NCBI RefSeq assembly: GCF_021165755.1
Contig: NZ_CP088936.1
Span: forward strand, 806,001-870,000
DNA length: 64,000 bases
Reading direction: 5' to 3'
Source: Borrelia sp. RT5S
GTDB taxonomy: Bacteria; Spirochaetota; Spirochaetia; Borreliales; Borreliaceae
In this document: positions 26,509 through 35,152 of the stretch, piece after piece
Layout: each line of letters opens with the position of its first letter
How positions within the stretch are numbered: the stretch's first letter is position 1
The notes under the pieces: model-generated
Seen by the model: only the letters and a program-made list of their open reading frames with translations
Database searches by the model: none
Told to the model about the DNA's origin: nothing
Program-made: the position numbers and the translations under genes

Positions 26509-27312
26509 TTATTGATAAAGTTCTTCTCTAAGTTTTTTAAGTACTCTTTTCTCAATTTGCCTTACAGTTTCTGAAGAGATTCCAAGTTCACTAGAAATGT
26601 CCTTCAAAGTGCTTTTTTTATCATTATTATCAAGGTTGTACCTTTTTCTTATTATATATCTCTCTTTATGGTTTAACTTGGTGTTTAGTATATGATTTAG
26701 GTGATTTAAAGTAGAGTTTTGTTCAAGAGTACTTTCGGGATTAAAAGAGTTATCCTCATAAAGATTTAAAAGTGTGGAATTTTCTGATCCCTCAATTTCT
26801 TTGTCAAGAGAATATTCTTTTTCAAGATATGGAATGATCTTTATGTACTGAGCGGGAGTCAAATTAAATTTTTCCATTATATCTTCTTTTTTGGGATATT
26901 TTTCTTCTTCCATGAGATATTTGTTTATCTGTAGTATTAAGTTTTCTTTCCTATAAGGCACCTTTACAAGTCTGGTCTTAGTATTTAACGCTCTTTGGAG
27001 AGATTGCTTAATCCAAAAGGAAGCGTAGGTTGAAAATTTGGTATTTTTGCTCGGGTCATATTTCTCAGCAGCCCTTATTAGCCCTAAATTACCTTCCTGA
27101 ATCAAGTCTTCAATTTTCAAGCCTTTCCCAGCGTATCTCTTAATTATTTTCAAGACTAGACGTAAATTAGCATTAATCATTTTATTTTTGGCCTTCATAT
27201 CTCCACGCCTAATCTTAGCAGCAAGTTCAACCTCTTCTTCGTGGGTTATTAACCTGTGCTCCCTTACCGACTTCAAATATATGTTTAAATCCTCGTTACT
27301 AAATATATTCAC
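26509..27312 (-). CDS. rpoS: RNA polymerase sigma factor RpoS
   Basis: Alternative sigma factor for the tick-to-mammal switch in Borrelia. Region 2 has LRLVLKIIKRYAGKGLKIEDLIQEGNLGLIRAAEKYDP with the -10 recognition helix FSTYASFWIKQSL, and region 4 ends in KDISSELGISSETVRQIEKR. Length 267 matches known RpoS. The start is GTG at 27312, with GGGAG about 8 nt upstream. A sigma-54 promoter lies 69-84 nt upstream, as expected for activation by Rrp2. Confidence 0.95.
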   Translation of the reverse strand: MNIFSNEDLNIYLKSVREHRLITHEEEVELAAKIRRGDMKAKNKMINANLRLVLKIIKRYAGKGLKIEDLIQEGNLGLIRAAEKYDPSKNTKFSTYASFWIKQSLQRALNTKTRLVKVPYRKENLILQINKYLMEEEKYPKKEDIMEKFNLTPAQYIKIIPYLEKEYSLDKEIEGSENSTLLNLYEDNSFNPESTLEQNSTLNHLNHILNTKLNHKERYIIRKRYNLDNNDKKSTLKDISSELGISSETVRQIEKRVLKKLREELYQ

Positions 27313-27380
27313 AACACTTCTCCCTATCTTTTAAATTTATGTTATGTATCTTACAAGCACCTCCCCATTTAAAGTGTAGA

Positions 27381-27396
27381 GCAAAAAGCATGCCAA
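27381..27396 (-). promoter_or_regulatory. sigma-54 (-24/-12) promoter of rpoS
   Basis: Minus strand reads TTGGCATGCTTTTTGCT from 27396. This fits TGGCAC-N5-TTGCW with one mismatch (T for C). Transcription would start near 27369, giving a leader of about 57 nt before the rpoS GTG. It is the only clear -24/-12 site I noticed in the window. Confidence 0.85.
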
Positions 27397-27415
27397 CAAT
27401 AAGTAAAAGTGTTAA

Positions 27416-27754
27416 TTATCGGCTAGAATTATCTGTTTCCGCTATTTGATTGTAGATTAAATCAGCAAGACCGAAATTTTTAAATTTTGCTATTTGTTTT
27501 GCTCTTTCTAAATAAAGCATATCTTCAAAAATTTCTTCTGTTTGCCCTCCGTTTATTAGGTTATTTTCTTTCTTCAGAGAGCTTCTCATGCTCTTAAGCA
27601 TCTGGTTGATAAATACTGCCTCAAATTCTAAAGAGGCGTCATAGAGCTCTCTGTTGTGTTTGTCCACCACCTGCTTCGCTTTTTTTTCTAAATTTTTTAT
27701 TTGATTTATTTGACTTTTTGTTTCCAGATATTGCAGGTCAATCCCACTATTCAT
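27416..27754 (-). CDS. flgJ: flagellar rod-binding protein, FlgJ N-terminal type
   Basis: A 112-residue protein that consists only of the rod-binding domain. LEFEAVFINQMLKSMRSSLKKEN followed by GQTEEIFEDMLYLERAKQIA matches FlgJ family N-termini. The muramidase domain of enterobacterial FlgJ is absent, as in spirochaetes. It overlaps the flgI stop by 8 bases and sits directly before rpoS; an alternative long rpoS transcript beginning in this gene is known from B. burgdorferi. Confidence 0.85.
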   Translation of the reverse strand: MNSGIDLQYLETKSQINQIKNLEKKAKQVVDKHNRELYDASLEFEAVFINQMLKSMRSSLKKENNLINGGQTEEIFEDMLYLERAKQIAKFKNFGLADLIYNQIAETDNSSR

Positions 27755-28757
27755 TTTTCTCCTCCAAGATTAATTCTCCGTTTAACTTATTGATTTTTTT
27801 AGATTTTTTAATTATCGTTATGAGCTCATCGTTAGTGAGTTCGTCCGCATTTTTTGATATAAATTCACTTAGGCTCATTTTTTGTATTTCTACCTTTACT
27901 TTTTCGTTGCTTTTATTACCAAATGAGCTATTTTCATTTCTTTCAATTAAGAGCACTAAAGGCCCTATTTCTGCATTTTTACTTGCCATTATGATTTTAT
28001 CTGTTTCATTTATTAAAACAATGGGAGAAGTTTCTATTTCTATTTGTTCAATCTCGCTTAGCAATCCAACTTTTTCTGTCTCTATCTCTATTATGACCCC
28101 AGATTTTATATTATTTTTGACACCTTTTTGATTAAGCTTTTTACTTATTTCATCTGCTAGGGTATAATCTTCCTTATTTAGCATGATATTGTACCGGGAA
28201 TAATCTCTGCTCTCATGTATTGTAGCTCCCTTTACTACATGTCCTGTTCCTCTTGATTTTTCGTTAGTGGTTATTGGGCCTGAAGCGATTGCTATTAACT
28301 TTCCATCTCTGTCTTTCAGTTCTGTTCTTAACAGTATGCCGTTTGTTAAATCTTTCGAATCCAATACAGACGCCACATAAACATCCTGATTTGATCCCTT
28401 AATCATATTTCCATTTAACCTGAACGTTACGTGTACCAAGGCGATATTCTTGCTTCCCATGTTGTTTACATCTATTTCATCTCCCTTCATTCCAATTTGA
28501 GTCAGCATCTTGCTTAGAGCCTCTTTATCCTTCTTGAGGGTGTCCCCTTTTCCAGTGAGTCCCGCTACTATACCGATTCCTGATAACACAGATGAATTTG
28601 TGGGCTGTATTTTTGCAAGTTCTTTTAGCCTTATCTTCTCCCCTGATTGGCCAGAAACGCTATCCCTACTAACCCCTTGAAGAGGCTGATCCTCTTGGGA
28701 AAATGAAATGAGAATCGTCCTTAAGCTTAATATAAAGAACACCACCAACCTCATCAT
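27747..28757 (-). CDS. flgI: flagellar P-ring protein FlgI
   Basis: Forms the P ring around the periplasmic-flagellum rod. A signal peptide (LVVFFILSLRTILISFS) is followed by the hallmark IRLKELAKIQPTNSSVLSGIGIVAGLTGKGD and ALVHVTFRLNG…SVLDSKDLTNGILLRTEL. The first of two adjacent ATGs is preceded by GAGG. Length 336 is a little short. Flagellar operons usually place flgH here; it is missing. Confidence 0.92.
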   Translation of the reverse strand: MMRLVVFFILSLRTILISFSQEDQPLQGVSRDSVSGQSGEKIRLKELAKIQPTNSSVLSGIGIVAGLTGKGDTLKKDKEALSKMLTQIGMKGDEIDVNNMGSKNIALVHVTFRLNGNMIKGSNQDVYVASVLDSKDLTNGILLRTELKDRDGKLIAIASGPITTNEKSRGTGHVVKGATIHESRDYSRYNIMLNKEDYTLADEISKKLNQKGVKNNIKSGVIIEIETEKVGLLSEIEQIEIETSPIVLINETDKIIMASKNAEIGPLVLLIERNENSSFGNKSNEKVKVEIQKMSLSEFISKNADELTNDELITIIKKSKKINKLNGELILEEKNE

Positions 28758-28883
28758 GCTCTAGTACCTCTCATACAGGAGATATAGTCTACCCTTATTT
28801 TAATATTATTGCAATTCCCTATAGCTTTTACTTTTCCTCCAGGCTAGCCAACGGGATTAGTTTGTTGAAATTTATTTTCTAAG
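28758..28883. other. flgA-flgI gap without flgH
   Basis: A 126-bp gap with no ORF and no recognisable flgH remnant, at the point where other bacteria carry flgH for the L ring. Confidence 0.4.
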
Positions 28884-29525
28884 TTATTTTTGTTTCTGTA
28901 TTTTGTCCAGTTTTATTTCATTATGTTTGTCAATTTCATATAAGACAATATATTTGGCGTTATTTAGCTCGTTTAAGCTTAAGAATTCAGTGAGTCTAGC
29001 TGTATTTATTTTGTATTTAAAATAAATACTGTCTTCATTTAGGTGTTGTCCAGCCTTTAAATGTGCTTTTGTAAATACAATTGGCTCTATTATGTCGATA
29101 TACAAATTTACTTTATCATGCTTTTTATAATCTTCGAATTTTTTTGCATAATAAACTACAGTCTTTTGAATGGGTATATTTTTATATGATTTATTTTTTA
29201 TTACCCGAAATTTGATTTTGTCAGAGTACTTATTCTCTATATTAATTTCTGATTCGTCAAAGCTAAATTGAAGTATGTAAATATTCTTATTTGTTAGATT
29301 TTTTGTAATATGGCCAATCATTTCAAATATTATTTGCTTTTGCTTAAAATGAGGACCTATGTAAACTTGTGATGCATAGCCGTCACTACATATTTTTGAA
29401 TATTTTCCTGACAAGAAATACACCTTGCTGGGGGATATTTCAAAACACTTATCATAAGAGACAGCTTGTGCCAAATTTGTTGCTAGAAAATAGACAAGCG
29501 TAATACCATTTATGTATTTTTTCAC
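28884..29525 (-). CDS. flgA: FlgA-like P-ring assembly chaperone
   Basis: A 213-residue secreted protein with an N-terminal signal sequence (INGITLVYFLATNLAQA). The C-terminal SAF-like stretch TKAHLKAGQHLNEDSIYFK matches FlgA, which helps FlgI assemble. Sequence identity is weak, so the call rests on this motif plus position between flgG and flgI. The GTG start overlaps the flgG stop by one base. Confidence 0.75.
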   Translation of the reverse strand: MKKYINGITLVYFLATNLAQAVSYDKCFEISPSKVYFLSGKYSKICSDGYASQVYIGPHFKQKQIIFEMIGHITKNLTNKNIYILQFSFDESEINIENKYSDKIKFRVIKNKSYKNIPIQKTVVYYAKKFEDYKKHDKVNLYIDIIEPIVFTKAHLKAGQHLNEDSIYFKYKINTARLTEFLSLNELNNAKYIVLYEIDKHNEIKLDKIQKQK

Positions 29526-30319
29526 TACCTTTTCAAGTTATTGGCAATACCCAACATGTTATCTGAGGTTTGAATTGCTTTTGAGTTTATCTCATAAGCC
29601 CTTTGTGCAACAATCATTGTTACCATTTCTTCTGCAACAGATACATTTGACATTTCAAGAATTCCTTGTCTTAGTCGACCCATACCATCACTCCCAGGAG
29701 TTCCCGATATTTCCTCCCCAGATCCAACTGTTTCCTTAAAAACATTGCTTCCAACTGCAACAAGACCTGCTGGATTTATAAACCTTGAAATCTCTATTTG
29801 CCCAAGTTCGACTGGATCAGAATCACCATCAATTTTTACAGATATCATTCCTTCTTGGGATATTGTAAGAGAGTCCTGTATATACTCTTCAGGAAAAGAC
29901 ACCTCGGGCAACAACCTATATCCTTGGCTTGTTACAAGATCCCCATTTGCATCTATTTTAAACGAACCGTCTCTGGTATAACCATAAGTCCCGTCTGGTA
30001 AAATCATCTTGTAAAAACCGTCGCCCTCAATTGCAACATCAGTGTTCAAATTGGTAGCCCTAAACTTTCCCTGCTCAAAAATTCTATGTGTTGCCGATAC
30101 TTTTGTTCCATGTCCAACCTGATTTCCAAGAGGCCTTACTGTGTCCTCAGTAGCAGGAGTTCCAGCCCTGTTCTGTGTCTGATAAACTAAATCCTCAAAC
30201 TCTGCTCTCGTCTTTTTAAAGCCCGTAGTGTTAACATTTGAAAGGTTATTAGCGATTGTATCTACGTTATATTGCTGCGCCTTCATACCACTGGCAGCCG
30301 TCCATAGTGATCTCATCAT
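29525..30319 (-). CDS. flgG: flagellar distal rod protein FlgG
   Basis: Builds the distal rod. The N-terminus SLWTAASGMKAQQYNVDTIANNLSNVNTTGFKK is the rod/hook signature, and the C-terminus NVSVAEEMVTMIVAQRAYEINSKAIQTSDNM is the matching coiled-coil end. Length 264 is normal. It follows flgF by 12 bp. Confidence 0.97.
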   Translation of the reverse strand: MMRSLWTAASGMKAQQYNVDTIANNLSNVNTTGFKKTRAEFEDLVYQTQNRAGTPATEDTVRPLGNQVGHGTKVSATHRIFEQGKFRATNLNTDVAIEGDGFYKMILPDGTYGYTRDGSFKIDANGDLVTSQGYRLLPEVSFPEEYIQDSLTISQEGMISVKIDGDSDPVELGQIEISRFINPAGLVAVGSNVFKETVGSGEEISGTPGSDGMGRLRQGILEMSNVSVAEEMVTMIVAQRAYEINSKAIQTSDNMLGIANNLKR

Positions 30320-30331
30320 AAAATAGCTCCC

Positions 30332-31180
30332 TTAAAACTTTCCAATTTCGTTAATCAACTTACCAAGGAGCAAGTCCTCAGTCTGTATCGTCTTCTGATT
30401 TGCTTCGTAAGCTCTATTAACCTCAATCATCAATACCATCTCGTTAATAGCATTCACATTAGACCCTTCCAAAGTGCCGGTTTCAATTTTAGGTCTTAAA
30501 CCCACCGCAACTTCTCTAGGGGCTCCCGATATTTCTGTGCTATCCCAGAGAGAGTTCCCCTGTTTCTTTAAAAACCTCGTTTTTTCAAACCTTACGATCT
30601 TTAGATTATCAAGTAGCTCGTAATTTTCCCAGGAGTTTTCATGTTCGCTCACAAGTCTTCTAGGATCAGTTTCAAATTCACCATTATGAAATATTTGACC
30701 CTGATCTGTTATTTTAAAGTTGTTATCCTTTAAATGAATATATCCTTTCTCTCCAATAACGGGGTATCCATCCTTTGTAACAAGCATGCCTTCCTTTCCA
30801 AGTGTAAAAGATCCATTTCTTGTATACCTTTCTCCCTTTGGGGTGCGAATCACAAAAAAACCTTCACCAGTTAACGCCACATCAAGAGGGTTCCCCGTTG
30901 TTTTAAGTGGCCCCTGCTCGAAGGAAGTGTATGTCTCATTCTCCTCAACACCTGTACCAATCTTTCCAACAACTGGCGCTGTCTCAAGATAGCCTCTTGG
31001 AAATCTGTAAAGACCATCGTCGTTAAGTCTTCTAATCAGCAGTTCAGGGAATGCCTTTTGGACAGACAAGTCTCCCTTGTACCCTGCAAGATCAACGTTT
31101 GCCAAGTTGTTAGCAATAACATCCAACCTGTGCCTTTGTGCTACCATTCCACTAGCAGCAGTGTAGATACCTCTTACCAC
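30332..31180 (-). CDS. flgF: flagellar proximal rod protein FlgF (FlhO)
   Basis: First gene of the flgF-G-A-I-J set. IYTAASGMVAQRHRLDVIANNLANVDLAGYKG and the C-terminal NAINEMVLMIEVNRAYEANQKTIQTED are the rod-family ends. The start is GTG at 31180 with GGGG 7 nt upstream. Length 282. In Bacillus-like nomenclature it would be flhO. Divergent from the DUF2147 gene. Confidence 0.95.
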   Translation of the reverse strand: MVRGIYTAASGMVAQRHRLDVIANNLANVDLAGYKGDLSVQKAFPELLIRRLNDDGLYRFPRGYLETAPVVGKIGTGVEENETYTSFEQGPLKTTGNPLDVALTGEGFFVIRTPKGERYTRNGSFTLGKEGMLVTKDGYPVIGEKGYIHLKDNNFKITDQGQIFHNGEFETDPRRLVSEHENSWENYELLDNLKIVRFEKTRFLKKQGNSLWDSTEISGAPREVAVGLRPKIETGTLEGSNVNAINEMVLMIEVNRAYEANQKTIQTEDLLLGKLINEIGKF

Positions 31181-31335
31181 ATTAAATCCCCATTGTTTTC
31201 ACTCTTAACATTAATCCTATCACCAAAACACTTATATATCAATTTTTAAATTTTTGATTCAGTGTTTGATTATCCTGCCACTTATTTTTTAAAGTTGGAT
31301 TAGTTGATTTTTGTGTGTAATTCTTTAGAGTAACT

Positions 31336-31363
31336 TTGGAAAAGTACAAAATAAATGTATAAT
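31336..31363 (+). promoter_or_regulatory. promoter for the DUF2147 gene
   Basis: TTGGAA (31336-31341), 16-nt spacer, TATAAT (31358-31363), about 35 nt upstream of the ATG at 31399. The flgF operon promoter must lie in the same 218-bp gap (31181-31398) on the other strand; a TATATA box near 31232 is a weak candidate. Confidence 0.6.
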
Positions 31364-31398
31364 TTTTCGTGAATGTTTGTTTGATTTGAGGTTGGCAT

Positions 31399-31935
31399 AT
31401 GATTAGAAGGACTTTGGTGGTTGTGTTCTTATCTTTTCTTCCATCTTTTGTGTTCTCTGAGACCGTTGATGCTGGGAATGCGCAAGATGGAAGCGAGGTT
31501 TTGGGGTATTGGGTTGGGTATGATGATGCTACTAATGTTAAAAACTCTGTGGTATATGTTTATAAATACAGGGACAGGGTGTATGGTAGAATATTAAACG
31601 TGATAAGGGAAGGGAAGGTTTATGATGTTGATAATCCTTCGGGTTCTAGGGTTGTGGGTTTTGATCAATTGGGGATTGAGGGCCTTGATTTTATGTGGGG
31701 ACTTAAATATTTTCCCGATTACGGTAAGTGGGATCAGGGGAAAATCATTGATCCTAAGAATGGTAAGATTTATACCTCTGAGATGAAGGTAGATTCAGAA
31801 ACGGGGAACCTTGTGACCAAGGGTAAGGTTTGGGTTTTTGGTCGAACTAAAGTTTGGACAAGAGCCAGGAAAGATGAGATCCCGAGGCTTGACGTGAATG
31901 GCTTGGTGCCAAATCCTCCTGTGGGGGAAGAATAG
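31399..31935 (+). CDS. DUF2147 family exported protein
   Basis: A 178-residue protein with a cleavable signal peptide (RTLVVVFLSFLPSFVFSE). The DUF2147 pattern is clear: VLGYWVGYDDATNVKNSVVYVYKYRDRVYGRI, then GKIIDPKNGKIYTSEMKV and KGKVWVFGRTKVWTRA. Members are small beta-rich periplasmic proteins, and no biochemical role is established. It is monocistronic or cotranscribed with apt (41 bp). Confidence 0.82.
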   Translation: MIRRTLVVVFLSFLPSFVFSETVDAGNAQDGSEVLGYWVGYDDATNVKNSVVYVYKYRDRVYGRILNVIREGKVYDVDNPSGSRVVGFDQLGIEGLDFMWGLKYFPDYGKWDQGKIIDPKNGKIYTSEMKVDSETGNLVTKGKVWVFGRTKVWTRARKDEIPRLDVNGLVPNPPVGEE

Positions 31936-31976
31936 ATGGATATTGGGTTGTTAATTTAGCCTTTAGGAAGATTGAG

Positions 31977-32507
31977 ATGGTAAATAAGACAGGGTATTAC
32001 GATAAGTTTATTTTAAGGGTGCCTGACTTTCCAAAGCAGGGGATACTTTTTTATGATATTACTGGTGTTTTATTGAAAATGGAAGCTTATGAGTCTTTGA
32101 TTGAGGATGCATATGCGTTTTATTCGTCAAAAAAGATCGATTATATTGCTGCTGTTGAATCAAGGGGGTATCTTGTTGGATCTCCTTTGGCTTTGAAAAT
32201 GAAATTACCTCTTTTGTTGATTAGAAAAGGGGGTAAGCTTCCCAGGGAGGTTTTAAGAGAGGAATATGAGCTTGAATATGGATGTAGCAGTATTGAGATA
32301 CACAAAGATGATGTTAAGAAACATTCAAATATTTTGTTGGTAGATGATATTTTGGCTACTGGGGGCACATTAAAAGCAGCGGCTATGCTACTTGAGAAAG
32401 CTGGGGGAGTAGTATCTGATATCTTTTGTTTTATTGAACTTGCAGGACTTAATGGTAGAGATGTTTTAGGGGATTATAACTTTAATTCCCTCGTCAGGTA
32501 CCCCTGA
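31977..32507 (+). CDS. apt: adenine phosphoribosyltransferase
   Basis: Purine salvage enzyme converting adenine and PRPP to AMP, important for a purine auxotroph such as Borrelia. It has the N-terminal RVPDFPKQGILFYDITG, the base-binding AAVESRGYLVG and the PRPP loop ILLVDDILATGGTLKAA. Length 176 is normal. The ATG has AGGAAG upstream. Confidence 0.95.
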   Translation: MVNKTGYYDKFILRVPDFPKQGILFYDITGVLLKMEAYESLIEDAYAFYSSKKIDYIAAVESRGYLVGSPLALKMKLPLLLIRKGGKLPREVLREEYELEYGCSSIEIHKDDVKKHSNILLVDDILATGGTLKAAAMLLEKAGGVVSDIFCFIELAGLNGRDVLGDYNFNSLVRYP

Positions 32508-32554
32508 TTTTATTTATCGAAAAATCATGCATGGTGATTGGTTGTTTGAGATAA

Positions 32555-32583
32555 TTGACTTTAGCTTCTAATAGCTTTATAAT
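32555..32583 (+). promoter_or_regulatory. strong sigma-70 promoter of rplU-prp-rpmA-obg
   Basis: TTGACT (32555-32560), 17-nt spacer, TATAAT (32578-32583), about 30 nt before the rplU start. Confidence 0.85.
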
Positions 32584-32612
32584 GCTTACCTGGAGATCAA
32601 GAGGTGATTGTG

Positions 32613-32927
32613 ATGTATGCATTGTTAGATATAAAGGGAAAGCAGTATAAAGCTGTTGTGGGGGAGATTTTAAAGATAGATAAAATTGATTCCAGTGAGG
32701 GCGAGAAGGTGGAGTTTGGAAGTGTCACCCTTGTAAAGAAGGAAGGGGATGTGAGTATAGGGAGGCCTTATGTTGTAGGGTCTTGTGTGAGGTGTACTTA
32801 CTTGGAGGAGCGGAAGGATAAGAAGGTTATTGCTTATAGGTACAGACGGAGAAAGTCAAGTGAGCGAAAGGTGGGACATCGGCAAGTTTATTCTTATGTG
32901 TTGGTTAATGATATTGTTTGTCAGTGA
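32613..32927 (+). CDS. rplU: 50S ribosomal protein L21
   Basis: A 104-residue ribosomal protein beginning [20 protein letters not shown] and ending in the family block [15 protein letters not shown]. The ATG at 32613 has GAGG 6-7 nt upstream, better than the upstream GTG at 32604. It is the first gene of the L21-Prp-L27-Obg operon. Confidence 0.96.
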   Translation: MYALLDIKGKQYKAVVGEILKIDKIDSSEGEKVEFGSVTLVKKEGDVSIGRPYVVGSCVRCTYLEERKDKKVIAYRYRRRKSSERKVGHRQVYSYVLVNDIVCQ

Positions 32928-33256
32928 TTGATGTTTTAATTAAAACTCAAAATAGCGTGATTATTTACATATTGGCTGATGGGCATGCTAGGGGTGGTGG
33001 CTGCGTTAATGTAGTTTGTTCTTCTTTTTCTTTTCTTTTAAGAACATTTTTAAGTGTTCTTGATTTTGAGGAAGAGGATTTCGTAGTTGAAAATGATTTA
33101 AGGGGATATTTGGAGTTTAGGTCTTCGTTTAGAGATTTAGATAAGAAGAGTCTTCTCTATTATAGTGGTTTTTTGATAAGGGGAATAAGGGATTTATGTT
33201 TTGAGTACCCTTGTGATATTAAGTTGATTTTGGAGGAAATTGATGGCAACGAGTAA
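32924..33256 (+). CDS. prp: Prp-type cysteine protease of ribosomal protein L27
   Basis: A 110-residue protein. The catalytic pair is visible as His21 in ADGHARGGG and Cys32 in NVVCSSFS. In Firmicutes this protease trims an N-terminal extension from L27. It sits between rplU and rpmA as in other phyla. I use GTG 32924, which overlaps the rplU stop; a TTG at 32918 is possible. L27 here has no extension to cut. Confidence 0.85.
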   Translation: MIDVLIKTQNSVIIYILADGHARGGGCVNVVCSSFSFLLRTFLSVLDFEEEDFVVENDLRGYLEFRSSFRDLDKKSLLYYSGFLIRGIRDLCFEYPCDIKLILEEIDGNE

Positions 33257-33488
33257 GAGTGGTGGTAGCTCTAAGAACGGAAGGGATTCTGTATCCAAGA
33301 GGCTTGGTGTTAAGAGGAGTGGGGGGCAATTTGTCAGGGCTGGAGAGATTATTGTAAGGCAGCGCGGTACTAGGTTTCATAGGGGAAAGAATTCTGGGCT
33401 AGGTAGAGATTATACCATCTTTGCATTAAAGGATGGCTTGGTGGAGTTTAAAACCTCTAGAGGCCGGAAATATGTAAACATTGTCTGA
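33243..33488 (+). CDS. rpmA: 50S ribosomal protein L27
   Basis: An 81-residue protein starting [24 protein letters not shown], which reaches the peptidyl-transferase centre. GGAGG lies 6 nt before the ATG at 33243. It overlaps prp by 14 bases. It lacks the N-terminal extension ending in FF that Prp cleaves in Firmicutes. Confidence 0.97.
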   Translation: MATSKSGGSSKNGRDSVSKRLGVKRSGGQFVRAGEIIVRQRGTRFHRGKNSGLGRDYTIFALKDGLVEFKTSRGRKYVNIV

Positions 33489-33511
33489 CACTTAGGTAAG
33501 TTGAGGTTAGT

Positions 33512-34504
33512 TTGCATACGTTTAAGGACTCTCTGGGTTTGACTGTGTCTTCAGGCGATGGCGGTGCTGGTTGCGTCTCTTTTTTGCGTGAGAGATTTAA
33601 GGCGAAGGGAGGCCCTGATGGAGGGGATGGAGGAAGGGGAGGGGATGTAATTTTTAGGGTTAAGGATAATCTGAGGACTTTGTCTCTTTATAGTAATGGA
33701 CAGAGACTTGCTGCTAGGAATGGCAGGCCTGGCATGGGACGTCAGAGGAAGGGAGCCAACGGAGAAGATTTGGTTATTTTTGTTCCTCCAAATACTTGTG
33801 TCTATGATTCTGACACGGATTCTGTTTTATTTGAACTTAGGAATTTTGATGATGAATTTGTTGTTTTAAGGGGGGGTAGAGGTGGACTTGGAAATTTAAA
33901 TTTTAAAAGTTCTAAAAGACGGGCCCCAAGATATGCACAACCTGGAGAGAGGGGCACTACTTTAAATGTTCGATTAGAATTGTCCTTAATAGCTGATATT
34001 GGAATCATAGGGCTTCCTAATGCAGGCAAGTCTTCGCTTATCACAAGAGTCACCTCTTCAAAGTCGAAGGTGTCGGATTATCCTTTTACTACTAAAGTGC
34101 CGCATCTTGGTGTTCTCAGAGATTCTCACTATGATCTAGTGATTGCCGATATCCCTGGAATAATTGAGGGTGCTAGTAGGGGAGTAGGTCTTGGATTTGA
34201 ATTTTTAAGGCATATTTCAAAAACGGTTGGATTAGTTTTTTTAATTGATGCTTCTAGTGATGACTTTTTGAGAGCTTATGATATCCTTGTTAGAGAACTC
34301 GGTGCGTACGGAGCAGGTCTTTTGAAAAAGCGTCGCATAATTGTTGCTAATAAGCTTGATTTAGAGGGCTCAAGCGAAAATTTTGAACGGGCGAAAAAGG
34401 CCTTAGATAGCGAAAGATTTTTAGGGATTTCTATTTATGAAAATAAAGGCATAGAGGAACTTATTAGGGAGTTTTTCATTTTAGCAGGAAGTAGGGGAGA
34501 TTAA
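33512..34504 (+). CDS. obg: Obg GTPase
   Basis: GTPase for late 50S assembly and stress signalling. The glycine-rich Obg domain (SSGDGGAGCVSFLRERFKAKGGPDGG) is followed by the G domain with GLPNAGKSS, DIPGIIEGAS and NKLDLEG. Length 330 lacks a C-terminal OCT domain, as in short Obg proteins. The start is TTG at 33512 with GAGG upstream. Confidence 0.96.
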   Translation: MHTFKDSLGLTVSSGDGGAGCVSFLRERFKAKGGPDGGDGGRGGDVIFRVKDNLRTLSLYSNGQRLAARNGRPGMGRQRKGANGEDLVIFVPPNTCVYDSDTDSVLFELRNFDDEFVVLRGGRGGLGNLNFKSSKRRAPRYAQPGERGTTLNVRLELSLIADIGIIGLPNAGKSSLITRVTSSKSKVSDYPFTTKVPHLGVLRDSHYDLVIADIPGIIEGASRGVGLGFEFLRHISKTVGLVFLIDASSDDFLRAYDILVRELGAYGAGLLKKRRIIVANKLDLEGSSENFERAKKALDSERFLGISIYENKGIEELIREFFILAGSRGD

Positions 34505-34576
34505 TTCTTATTTGTTTTAAAAATTAATTATTGGTATTTTTCGAGGTTAACTAATGTATCATTTGGTTGGGGATTT

Positions 34577-35152
34577 ATGAAAATAGCGGTGTTGGGTGGT
34601 ACTTATAACCCTGTGCATATTGGACATATGTTTTTAGCAAAAGAGATAGAGTATTATTTGAATGTTGATAAGGTGGTCTTTATTCCCACTCATAAGCCTG
34701 TCCATAAAATTGTTGCAGGGAATGTTAGCGTTAAAGACAGGATTGCGATGCTAAAGTTGGCAATACGGAATGAGAATAATGTGTGTATAGATGAGTGTGA
34801 CATAGTCAATGGTGGGATAACTTACACCATTGATACTGTTGCTTGTATTAAGAAGAAATATGCACATGATGAAGTTTATTTGGTTATTGGCGACGATCTT
34901 TTCGAAAATTTTGCCTTGTGGAAAAATGCAGAAGAAATAGCCGAGACCGTTAATCTTGTAGTAGTGCACAGGATATACAAAGAAAAGATCGTGAGTTGTT
35001 TTAAGCATACCTACGTCAATAATAAAATTTTTCCTATTTCTTCATCAGAGATCAGAAGTAGAATTGAGAAATGTTTACCAGTTGATTATTTGCTTCCCTC
35101 TGCTGTTTTAAGATACATTAAGGATAACAATTTATATATTCAAGGTAATTAA
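34577..35152 (+). CDS. nadD: nicotinate-nucleotide adenylyltransferase
   Basis: NAD synthesis enzyme. [17 protein letters not shown] holds the HxGH nucleotide motif, and [10 protein letters not shown] is the C-terminal ISST-like motif. Length 191. It runs directly into the LCP gene. Confidence 0.93.
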   Translation: MKIAVLGGTYNPVHIGHMFLAKEIEYYLNVDKVVFIPTHKPVHKIVAGNVSVKDRIAMLKLAIRNENNVCIDECDIVNGGITYTIDTVACIKKKYAHDEVYLVIGDDLFENFALWKNAEEIAETVNLVVVHRIYKEKIVSCFKHTYVNNKIFPISSSEIRSRIEKCLPVDYLLPSAVLRYIKDNNLYIQGN

